DNA from: Thermoguttaceae bacterium
Lineage (GTDB): Bacteria > Planctomycetota > Planctomycetia > Pirellulales > Thermoguttaceae
DNA: 36,118 nucleotides
Assembly (NCBI GenBank): GCA_017434455.1
Contig: JAFRFG010000009.1
Location: 1 to 36,118, forward strand
Direction of reading: 5' to 3'
Shown in pieces: positions 19,186 through 25,581 of the stretch. Below the pieces are notes generated by a model, which was given only the letters and a program-made list of their open reading frames with translations, searched no databases and was not told where the DNA came from. Within the stretch, counting starts at the first letter, position 1, and each line of letters begins with the position of its first letter. The position numbers and the translations under genes were made by a program.

Positions 19186-20253
19186 ATGAAAAGAAAAAAA
19201 CAAGACGCACGAAAAAGAGATTACAAGCGCAGGAACGATCCTCTCCTTTCCCCGAAGGAATGGTTTGATCCGGATAAAGAGTACCTTGAAGATGAAGAAG
19301 TTTATAAGTGTGAGTACGGTGCTTTCAGTACCTGGGATCGTACCGTTTTCTACGCCGAAAGGATCGATCACTCAGCGGAAGAGGAAAACCAGTTTCTCGA
19401 AATAAAGATAAACAACGAAGGGGTCCCTTACATTGAATATTACCGTATCACCGCCTGCCAAGACTGTTTCTGCTATCTGGTCATCCCGACCCAATGGGAG
19501 GTGTTTGAGCCGTCTTACCTGTCCGAAATCGGAATCAAAACCCAGCTGTTCGAATGGTTCCGGGTCCCCTTTTACTTCTCATTGAAGGAATGTTTAAGGC
19601 GGATAACAGACCGGCTGCTTCCGTACCGCTGCTGCGGTGTTCCTGAACTGAAGACAAAACTCAAGTCACTCGGGGCAAAACTCTATGTGCCGACACCATC
19701 CGTTGAAGCGAAGATCCTCCCCGGACAGAAATATGTCTTCTGCAACACTTCCGAAGAAGAAAGAGGAGGTTATAAGTGTGAGTACGGTACTTTCAGTGCC
19801 CGGGACCGTACTGTTTTCTGCGCCCGTCTGTATGATCCCTCAGCGGAATTGGAATACCAGTTTCTCGATATAAATATAAACACCGAAGGGATCCCTTACG
19901 TCAATTATTCCCTTATCCTCGCCCCCGACGACTATATGGTCACCCGTCTGATCATCCCGACCCAATGGGAAGCGTTCGGGGCTTCTTACCTGTCCGAATA
20001 CGGATTCGAAACCCAGCGGTTCGAATGGTTCCTTGTTCCCGATCACCCTATCTCTCGGATAACAGACGGGTGGCTTCCCTCCAGCCGCCCCGGCGTCCCT
20101 GAACTGAGAACAAAACTCAAGTCACTCGGGGCAAGACTCTACGTACCGACTCCAGCCGTTAAAGCGAAGCTCTCCCCCGGACTGAAGCATGTTCTGTGCG
20201 ACATGTCGGAGGAAGGCCCACATTTCGGGGAATACGGCTTCTTCTGCGAATAG
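19186..20253 (+). CDS. Unknown protein made of two tandem copies of one domain
   Basis: 355 residues from ATG 19186, chosen because GAGGGAG lies about eight bases upstream; the GTG at 19171 is less likely. Not a family I recognise. After a basic N-terminus the protein consists of two related copies, residues 40-194 and 196-345. Each contains YKCEYGxFSxxDRTVF, a strand ending NxEGxPYxxY, VIPTQWE or IIPTQWE, SYLSExGxxTQxFEWF, GVPELxTKLKSLGAxLYVPT and a Cys-containing end. The copies are similar at DNA level too, so the duplication is fairly recent. No signal peptide or membrane segment is visible. Base composition is clearly less GC-rich than the neighbours, suggesting acquired DNA. The DNA downstream is a 1.2 kb non-coding stretch. 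Coding status is supported by the repeat being conserved at protein level. Confidence 0.8.
   Translation: MKRKKQDARKRDYKRRNDPLLSPKEWFDPDKEYLEDEEVYKCEYGAFSTWDRTVFYAERIDHSAEEENQFLEIKINNEGVPYIEYYRITACQDCFCYLVIPTQWEVFEPSYLSEIGIKTQLFEWFRVPFYFSLKECLRRITDRLLPYRCCGVPELKTKLKSLGAKLYVPTPSVEAKILPGQKYVFCNTSEEERGGYKCEYGTFSARDRTVFCARLYDPSAELEYQFLDININTEGIPYVNYSLILAPDDYMVTRLIIPTQWEAFGASYLSEYGFETQRFEWFLVPDHPISRITDGWLPSSRPGVPELRTKLKSLGARLYVPTPAVKAKLSPGLKHVLCDMSEEGPHFGEYGFFCE
19303..20220 (+). repeat. Tandem intragenic duplication (two units of about 460 bp)
   Basis: Unit 1 spans about 19303-19767 and unit 2 about 19771-20220. Long matching stretches include the TATAAGTGTGAGTACGGT start of each unit and AAAACTCAAGTCACTCGGGG at the end. 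Unit 2 is shorter by four codons in the FEWF-to-RIT loop. Confidence 0.85.
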
Positions 20254-20291
20254 AGGGGACTGTATACGGTAAGAGACCCGGCCCGGACGAT

Positions 20292-20322
20292 CCCCGCGGG
20301 AAGAAAAGGAAAGACCGCGGGG
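20292..20322 (+). other. GC-rich hairpin downstream of the duplicated-domain gene
   Basis: CCCCGCGG (20292-20299) pairs with CCGCGGGG (20315-20322) around a 15-base purine loop. There is no following T-run. Confidence 0.5.
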
Positions 20323-20436
20323 TGAGAAAAACTGCGCAAGAATGGGGAGAAAGGATAAAAGACGGCGAAAAAACCCATACTAGCGGGGTATTTTACAGCC
20401 AAACAAGGGGACACAAAGGGGTACAAGGGGAAAAAT

Positions 20437-20460
20437 CTTAAAATTTCAGGAAATTTTAAG
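20437..20460. promoter_or_regulatory. AT-rich perfect inverted repeat, possible operator
   Basis: CTTAAAATTT (20437-20446) and AAATTTTAAG (20451-20460) form a perfect 10-bp inverted repeat around CAGG, ending 19 bases before the -35 of the promoter at 20480. Just before it (20403-20432) three AAGGGG words recur at 10-11 base spacing. Both could be regulator-binding sites. Confidence 0.4.
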
Positions 20461-20479
20461 GAAAACCGATGTATTTCAT

Positions 20480-20508
20480 TTGAAAAATTCTCCCGCGGGT
20501 GTTATACT
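20480..20508 (+). promoter_or_regulatory. Predicted strong sigma70-type promoter in the non-coding region
   Basis: TTGAAA (20480-20485), a 17-base spacer and TATACT (20503-20508). The expected start near 20514-20515 coincides with the first stem of the hairpin RNA candidate. Confidence 0.6.
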
Positions 20509-20512
20509 TCAC

Positions 20513-20639
20513 TTGCCATGGGGGAAGGGCCCCCGGGGAAAAAAGGCAACGAAGATCTCAAGAACGAACCCCAAAATCGGATTCGCAGCGCGGAGATCAC
20601 AACGGCTGTTAGGAAGCGGTCTTATCTAAGACCTTTTTT
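20513..20639 (+). ncRNA. Candidate small structured RNA of about 125 nt
   Basis: Between a consensus-like promoter and an intrinsic terminator lies DNA with no ORF but successive helices: TTGCC/GGCAA (20513-20517 with 20545-20549) enclosing GGGGG/CCCCC (20520-20524 with 20530-20534), then GATCTC/GAGATC (20554-20559 with 20593-20598), then the terminator stem GGTCTTA/TAAGACC (20618-20624 with 20627-20633) followed by six Ts. It could be a trans-acting small RNA or a riboswitch/attenuator controlling read-through to the mini-ORF at 20720. It does not match 6S, SRP, tmRNA or RNase P consensus that I can recall. Confidence 0.45.
20618..20639 (+). terminator. Intrinsic terminator ending the RNA candidate
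   Basis: GGTCTTA/TAAGACC with a 2-base loop (effectively a 4-base loop) and TTTTTT at 20634-20639. Confidence 0.65.
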
Positions 20640-20719
20640 CCGAAAGACGCCCTTAAAGTGTTAGGCCTAACGGATAGAAACGTCACGCTGAACAAGCACA
20701 GAAAAAAGGAGCACCGATC

Positions 20720-20761
20720 ATGAAGAGGTCAACCATCAAGCTCCGCCAATGGGGCGAATGA
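20720..20761 (+). CDS. Possible 13-residue peptide (mini-ORF)
   Basis: ATG at 20720 opens MKRSTIKLRQWGE followed by TGA. AGGAG lies eight bases upstream in an A-rich context, one of the best ribosome sites in this part of the window. It lies 80 bases past the terminator at 20618-20639. It may be a leader peptide or a small basic protein; chance occurrence cannot be excluded. Confidence 0.3.
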   Translation: MKRSTIKLRQWGE

Positions 20762-20880
20762 GTCGGCGCCAGTTGGCCGCCCGATCGTTCGCCCCCGCAA
20801 CGAAAGCACCCGTTTTTCGTTAAGACCAACCCTTTTGCCGGAAGAGTGTTTCTGGACCGGTGAACACTGACCAATATCCT

Positions 20881-20942
20881 TTCACTTGACAGCAGCAAGT
20901 TATGCCAAGAAACTACGGTTTTCACGCTTGGCTTCGGAAGTG
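20881..20942. other. Nested inverted repeats in non-coding DNA
   Basis: CACTT (20883-20887) with AAGTG (20938-20942) encloses GCCAAG and CTTGGC, separated by 17 bases. Further hairpins follow: CCGAGAC/GTCTCGG (20983-20989 with 20996-21002) and GCGGGGAG/CTCCCCGC (21102-21109 with 21127-21134). The stretch 20762-21260 otherwise has no convincing coding sequence. Confidence 0.4.
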
Positions 20943-21267
20943 AGAGCGAGATAAAATAAAGCGCGGAGAAATCCGGTAAACGCCGAGACCCGCCTGTCTC
21001 GGTACCCGGTGCCTAAACGGCTCGTCGATTCCGCCACGCCAGATATTGGCAAACAGTCACTCGATAAAAGCTTTCGACGCGCAAGGTGTCTGTTCAAAAA
21101 CGCGGGGAGGTTCCTCACCAAGGGGTCTCCCCGCAACCGTTTCTTGTCCGTCGTTATTCTCCTGTGTCGTTGTCCGGCGTATCGTCTTTTACCGCGGCCG
21201 CGCAGGCGCTTTTCCTAAAAAAACCGCAAACAAGGGAACCGGGGTAAAAATTTTTTTATCATATTCC

Positions 21268-21295
21268 TTGTCCAATATCCCTATAATGATATTAT
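21268..21295 (+). promoter_or_regulatory. Predicted promoter for the tandem paralogue pair
   Basis: TTGTCC (21268-21273), a 16-base spacer and TATTAT (21290-21295); an alternative TATAAT lies inside the spacer at 21282-21287. The start codon at 21437 is about 140 bases downstream. Confidence 0.4.
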
Positions 21296-21436
21296 GGAGA
21301 CAGTGATTTTCCCGGAAGAACCATAGTCGTTGAGGAAACGATATATACAGCAGCGGGGGAGCCGCCCCCAATCTTCGTGCGTAAGAAGAAAGACAGCGGC
21401 CCGGAAAACCGACACCCAATCAAGAAAGGAGAACCG

Positions 21437-21976
21437 ATGGGAAAGAACTGCCCGGCATGTTTCTACCCGCGCGAGACGCGGGTCATCGTCCAGTACGGAT
21501 CGAAGGTTCATTCCTTTCGCCTGCTGAAAGACTGCCCGAACATCGTCCCCGAGTCGACCCCGATGGCCCGGCTCGGGCTGGCGCGGCGGATGGCCGGAGA
21601 GATGGCCGACCCCGAGGAGATCGTCTCTTTGGTCCTCGACGAGCCCGATCGCAGCAAGATCTACCGCTGCGGCGGTCCCGGCGGGTTCGAGCCGGTCGCC
21701 GGCAAGTACAACTACTGGGTCACCGATATCGCGCACCGCGACCGCACCGCGCCGCGGCTCAGCGCCGTTCGGGACGCCTGGGAGTACAACTACCAGATCT
21801 ACCCGAACGATCTGATCGATTCGGTCTGCAATCACCTGATGAAGAACCGTCTGGGCAGCGAAATCCGCACGGCCCTCGACGCGATTCTGCGCCGGCTGTC
21901 GCAGCCAAAGACCGACAGCCCCCATCCGCCCCAAGACGACGGCGGGAACCCCAAAGATCCTAAAACAGAACCCTAA
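21437..21976 (+). CDS. Unknown protein, first of a tandem paralogous pair
   Basis: 179 residues from ATG 21437 (MGKNCPACFYPRETRVIVQ), chosen because AAAGGAG lies six bases upstream; the in-frame ATG at 21377 lacks one. No family recognised. The core, residues about 14-124, carries RVIVQYG, HSFRLLK, PEEIV, IYRCGG, FEPVAGKYNYWVTD, HRDRTAP and YQIYP, all repeated in the next gene at the same spacing. An N-terminal CPAC motif is unique to this copy and could bind metal or form a disulfide. The last 25 residues are Pro/Asp-rich and probably disordered. There is no signal peptide or membrane segment. It is the first gene of a two-gene unit with an excellent shared terminator. Confidence 0.82.
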   Translation: MGKNCPACFYPRETRVIVQYGSKVHSFRLLKDCPNIVPESTPMARLGLARRMAGEMADPEEIVSLVLDEPDRSKIYRCGGPGGFEPVAGKYNYWVTDIAHRDRTAPRLSAVRDAWEYNYQIYPNDLIDSVCNHLMKNRLGSEIRTALDAILRRLSQPKTDSPHPPQDDGGNPKDPKTEP

Positions 21977-22019
21977 CAGCGGCGGGAGCCCCCGCGGCTG
22001 ACATCAATACCGACGCGAT

Positions 22020-22556
22020 ATGAATATCAATCTCAAAGACAATTACAACCCCAAAGAAGTCCGCGTGATCGTTCAAAACGGCATGCAGATCCGGTCGTTT
22101 CGTCTGCTGCGCGGCGACCCCGTGGTCAAGCCGGTCAGCAAAAGCGAGTTTCGGCAGATTCAGCGCCGCTTAAAATCGCTCGAGAAGGCCGAACCGGAGG
22201 AGATCGTCTGTGAGGTTCTGTCGCTGGATCGGGACGATCCGGCGATCTACCGCTGCGGGGGGGAGGCCAACTTTGAGCCCCTCCCCGGGAAGCATAATTT
22301 CTGGGTGACCGACGTCGATCACCGCGACCCTGCCGCGCCGCAGCTCACTATGCTGGCCGACACGTGGGACTTTTGCTACCAGATCTTTCCCCGCAAGCGC
22401 AAAGATATCTTCCGGCTGGTCAAGTCGAACGACAAGAAGATGGGCCGAATCGCCCGCCGGTTCCGCAAAAAGGTCCACGAAAGAATGAGCCAACGGAATC
22501 GCTCTCAAGACGACGGGGACGAGCGTCCCGACACCCCGCCGCAAGAGAATAACTAA
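22020..22556 (+). CDS. Unknown protein, second of a tandem paralogous pair
   Basis: 178 residues, collinear with the preceding protein through residues 14-124: RVIVQNG, RSFRLLR, PEEIV, IYRCGG, FEPLPGKHNFWVTD, HRDPAAP and YQIFP, with roughly half the core residues identical. It lacks the CPAC N-terminus and has a basic helical region (FRLVKSNDKKMGRIARRFRK) before a Gln/Asp/Pro-rich tail. The start lacks a recognisable ribosome site and lies 43 bases after the upstream stop, so translation may depend on the first gene. The conserved aromatic, His and Asp residues (WVTDxxHRD) suggest a binding or catalytic pocket, but no fold is assigned. Confidence 0.82.
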   Translation: MNINLKDNYNPKEVRVIVQNGMQIRSFRLLRGDPVVKPVSKSEFRQIQRRLKSLEKAEPEEIVCEVLSLDRDDPAIYRCGGEANFEPLPGKHNFWVTDVDHRDPAAPQLTMLADTWDFCYQIFPRKRKDIFRLVKSNDKKMGRIARRFRKKVHERMSQRNRSQDDGDERPDTPPQENN

Positions 22557-22559
22557 CTG

Positions 22560-22591
22560 CGCGCGCGGCTTATCCCCGCGCGCGTTTTTTT
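22560..22591 (+). terminator. Strong terminator after the paralogue pair
   Basis: CGCGCGCGG (22560-22568) pairs with CCGCGCGCG (22576-22584) and seven Ts follow. It stands between convergent genes. Confidence 0.9.
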
Positions 22592-22601
22592 CTCATACCG
22601 T

Positions 22602-23855
22602 CTATTCCCAATACCGAGCGACCCGCTGCAAATGCTCCACGACCTTCAGGTCGTCGGGGCGCACCAGCGCCAGATTCAAGAAAAGACGCCTTCCCCAGTA
22701 GTTGTCGAAGTACCCGGAGATGAAATGCAGGACCTCTTTGTCCCCTTCCGGGTCGAGGAAGAAGGTCGAGTAGATCTGATTGTTCGAACGGACGATCTGC
22801 CACTTATCCCGCTTGCGCCGCAGCAGATAGACCGTGTTGACCTGACGGGCGAGGACGCGGCAGTAGCGCCAGATGAAACCGCGGATGTAATCGGCCGCCT
22901 CCTCGAGAAGTTCCTCCGAGACCGGTTCGGTTTTCGGGCAGCCGAAGAACGACCGAATATCGTCTTCCGACCAAAGAACCCGGCCGATCAGATGGAAGTA
23001 CTTCGGTTTTTCCTCACCGCCCTCTTCGGTTTGCTCCTCGCCCACGGCCGGGCCGGCTTCGGGAATCTCCCCTTGGCTATCCGGGCCGGTCGGCGAGAGC
23101 GCCTCCCCGACGGGAGGATCACCGGCGGGATGGTCTTGCTCCTCGTCGTCGGACGAGTCTTCATAGTGGGGGATGACCATCGAAGGGTCGGTTTTGACCA
23201 TCATAAAGGGAAAGGGGGTGGTGTGGCCGTAGACGGGGAAATCGAGCCCGACAAACCCCTCCTTGAGCGGGACGGCGAGCGGATCGGAAAGATTGATCAC
23301 GTGGGGGGGAGAAAATTTTCCCTTCTTTCCCAGGGTCGATTCGATCACCGACGAGATAATCTCCGTTTCCGGCGTCGGCCGATCGTCCGGCTGGATGTAC
23401 TTCATCAAGTGGATCGAGCGAACCTCCGATTCACAGGACAGAAACGAGGGACCGTCGCGAAAAACGCTCTGGAAGAACGAGGACTTGGCGTTTCGGTCCA
23501 TACAGACGACCACCGCCCGGTCGCCGATCACCGAGACCAAAAACGGGGGGTCCTTTTTGACTTTCAGCAGGACCGACAGATCCATCCCCTCGGTGGAACT
23601 GTGAAAAAGCCGCTGGAAAAAGGGGACACGCTCTTCTTCGGGGCTGTCGTCCTCTTCCCGGGGCGGCTCGGCCCCTTCACCGCTGTCGTCGTCCCTGTCG
23701 TCGATATTGTTCCGCTCGTCGCTGTTATCGTTGTCGTTACGGCCGCTGTCGCTTTCGTTCGAGTCGCCCGCCGCGCCGCGGCGCGCCAGCCACTGCCGCG
23801 AGCTGTCGAGCATCTGCCGCCAAAGGCGCGAAAAAGAAGGCCAGATCTGTTTCAC
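22602..23855 (-). CDS. Unknown acidic protein
   Basis: 417 residues if it starts at the GTG 23853-23855 (VKQIWPSFSRLW), which has GGGGA about eight bases upstream. A TTG at 24002 would give 466, but a TATAAT element at 23940-23945 on this strand implies transcription starting downstream of that TTG. No family recognised. There is a very acidic, Asn/Asp/Ser-rich stretch (about original residues 80-120), a globular middle (for example FLVSVIGDRAVVVCMDR and GFVGLDFPVYGHTTPFPFMM), a second acidic linker, and a C-terminal globular part with many aromatics (SEELLEEAADYIRGFIWRYC, FISGYFDNYWGRRLFLN). No signal peptide is visible. It follows fumC on the same strand and faces the paralogue pair. Confidence 0.78.
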   Translation of the reverse strand: MKQIWPSFSRLWRQMLDSSRQWLARRGAAGDSNESDSGRNDNDNSDERNNIDDRDDDSGEGAEPPREEDDSPEEERVPFFQRLFHSSTEGMDLSVLLKVKKDPPFLVSVIGDRAVVVCMDRNAKSSFFQSVFRDGPSFLSCESEVRSIHLMKYIQPDDRPTPETEIISSVIESTLGKKGKFSPPHVINLSDPLAVPLKEGFVGLDFPVYGHTTPFPFMMVKTDPSMVIPHYEDSSDDEEQDHPAGDPPVGEALSPTGPDSQGEIPEAGPAVGEEQTEEGGEEKPKYFHLIGRVLWSEDDIRSFFGCPKTEPVSEELLEEAADYIRGFIWRYCRVLARQVNTVYLLRRKRDKWQIVRSNNQIYSTFFLDPEGDKEVLHFISGYFDNYWGRRLFLNLALVRPDDLKVVEHLQRVARYWE

Positions 23856-23939
23856 CGGGTATTTCCCCAAAGTTTGGTTGAACGCATGTGCCCCCACACG
23901 CCGCCGGCGCGCGGGGTAAAGGAACGGTATACACCGGTT

Positions 23940-23945
23940 ATTATA
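23940..23945 (-). promoter_or_regulatory. Candidate -10 element for the acidic protein gene
   Basis: A perfect TATAAT on the minus strand. The -35 region at 17 bases is poor. If real, it rules out the TTG at 24002 as the start codon. Confidence 0.35.
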
Positions 23946-24010
23946 GGGATCAACTCTCCGTTTTATGAATAAACCGCCCTTGTTTCCCCGCCTCGGCGCC
24001 AAGCGGCCGT

Positions 24011-25453
24011 TTACGAAAACGGCTTCGCCATCCGGGCCGGGTGGAGCGCCTCGGCCAGTTCCTCGGGGGAAAGTATCCCCTTCTCGGTGCAGAGCTGGCG
24101 AATGGTCTTGCCGGTTTTAAACGCCTCTTTGGCCAGGGCGGCCGCCTTTTCGTAGCCGATCTTCAGGTTCAGCCCGGTTACCATCGAAAGCGACTGCTCG
24201 ATCGCCGCGGCGCACCGCTCGGGGTTCGGCTCGATCAGCGCCAGGCACTTCTTATCGAAGACATCGACCGCGCCGGCCAAAAGGGTGATCGACTCCAGCG
24301 CCATATCCCCCATCACCGGCATCATGATATTCAGCTGGAACTGCCCCCCCGAGGCGCCGGCCAGCGCCATCGCCGCATCGTTGCCGATCACCTTGGCGGC
24401 GGCCTGCATCGCGCTTTCGCACAGGACCGGATTGACCTTCCCCGGCATGATCGAGCTGCCGGGCTGCAGGTCGGCCAGGCGGATCTCGTAGAACCCGCAC
24501 CGCGGGCCGGAACCGAGCCAGCGGATATTGTTGGCGACCGACGAGAGGGTCACCGCCGCGCATTTGAGCAGCGAGTGGCAGGCGACCAGCCCGTCGCGCT
24601 GGGCGTTCGCCTCGAAGTGGTTTTCGGCCTCGCGGAACGGGATTTTCGTCTCCTCGGCCAGGTACCGCGCCACCTCCCCGCCGTAGCGCCGGTCGGTATT
24701 GATCCCGCTGCCGACCGCCGTCCCGCCGGCGGGAAGCTCTAAGATCGGCTCGATCGCCTGCCGGGCCAGGGCCGCGGCCTTTTGCATCTGCCGGGCCAGC
24801 CCGCCGATCTCATCGCCGAGCGACAGCGGGGTGGCGTCGGCCAGGTGGGTCCGGCCGATCTTGAGGATATCGCGCCACTGATCGGCCTTGCTTCGCAGCG
24901 TCGCGGCGGCGGCCTCCAGCGCCGGGACCAGCCGCCGGTGGATCGCCAGCGCGCACGCCACGTGAATCGCTGTGGGGAACATATCGTTGGTCGACTGGCC
25001 GAAGTTCACGTGGTCGTTCGGGTGGATCTTCTTGTTTTGATCCCGCCGGTCGTAGCCGGCCAGCTCATTGGCGCGGTTGGCAATCACCTCGTTGGTGTTC
25101 ATATTCGACGAGGTTCCGCTCCCGGTCTGATAGACATCGATCGGGAACTGATCGTCGAACTTCCCCTCGGCCACCTCGCCGCAGGCGGTGATCAGCGCCT
25201 GAACCTCTTTTTCCGACAGCGGCCGGCGCCCCCGGCCGGTCAGCGCCCCCAGCTTATGGTTGACGACGGCCGCGGCGCGCTTGATCCGCCCCAGCGCGTG
25301 GATCAGCTCGGGGCGGATCCTCTGGCCGGAGATGGTAAAATTCTCGACGGCGCGCTGCGTCTGAGCCCCATAGTACGCGTCGATCGGGACACGAACCTCT
25401 CCCATCGAGTCGTGTTCCAGACGAAATTCACCCGATTGTCCTGCCGTGCTCAT
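24011..25453 (-). CDS. fumC: Class II fumarate hydratase
   Basis: A 480-residue homotetrameric, iron-independent fumarase interconverting fumarate and malate in the cytoplasm; E. coli FumC has 467. Seen are LEHDSMGEVRVP near the N-terminus, TGSGTSSNMNTNEVIANRAN (110-129), the catalytic base region GRTHLADATP with His203, and the superfamily signature GSSIMPGKVN (332-341) with the active serine. The N-terminus matches FumC rather than aspartase or argininosuccinate lyase, and the substrate-binding TSSNMN is intact. The gene is preceded by AT-rich DNA and probably has its own promoter; the downstream acidic-protein gene is on the same strand. Aspartate ammonia-lyase is the only serious alternative and is less likely. 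Confidence 0.95.
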   Translation of the reverse strand: MSTAGQSGEFRLEHDSMGEVRVPIDAYYGAQTQRAVENFTISGQRIRPELIHALGRIKRAAAVVNHKLGALTGRGRRPLSEKEVQALITACGEVAEGKFDDQFPIDVYQTGSGTSSNMNTNEVIANRANELAGYDRRDQNKKIHPNDHVNFGQSTNDMFPTAIHVACALAIHRRLVPALEAAAATLRSKADQWRDILKIGRTHLADATPLSLGDEIGGLARQMQKAAALARQAIEPILELPAGGTAVGSGINTDRRYGGEVARYLAEETKIPFREAENHFEANAQRDGLVACHSLLKCAAVTLSSVANNIRWLGSGPRCGFYEIRLADLQPGSSIMPGKVNPVLCESAMQAAAKVIGNDAAMALAGASGGQFQLNIMMPVMGDMALESITLLAGAVDVFDKKCLALIEPNPERCAAAIEQSLSMVTGLNLKIGYEKAAALAKEAFKTGKTIRQLCTEKGILSPEELAEALHPARMAKPFS

Positions 25454-25556
25454 AAACTGCCCGCCGTCACTTTCTGTTTTAAAGAAAAAATATCAGAAAA
25501 AGCGAAAGACATTTAATAACAATCGCCTTTTTGTATATACTGCCATTTATAGAAAA

Positions 25557-25573
25557 CTCTTTATACCAAAGAG
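25557..25573 (-). terminator. Terminator after the glycosyltransferase gene
   Basis: CTCTTT/AAAGAG (25557-25562 with 25568-25573). On the minus strand TTTTC follows; on the plus strand an eight-T run begins three bases after the stem. The stem is short, so efficiency is uncertain. Confidence 0.5.
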
Positions 25574-25581
25574 CGTTTTTT

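Noticed and set aside
21000..21110. tmRNA 5' end (CTTTCGAC word)
   Set aside because: No tag-peptide reading frame and no matching TTCGATTC-CCA 3' end follow within a normal distance.
20900..21136. 78-codon minus-strand ORF in the hairpin-rich gap
   Set aside because: No ribosome site, overlaps several inverted repeats, and the composition is not protein-like.
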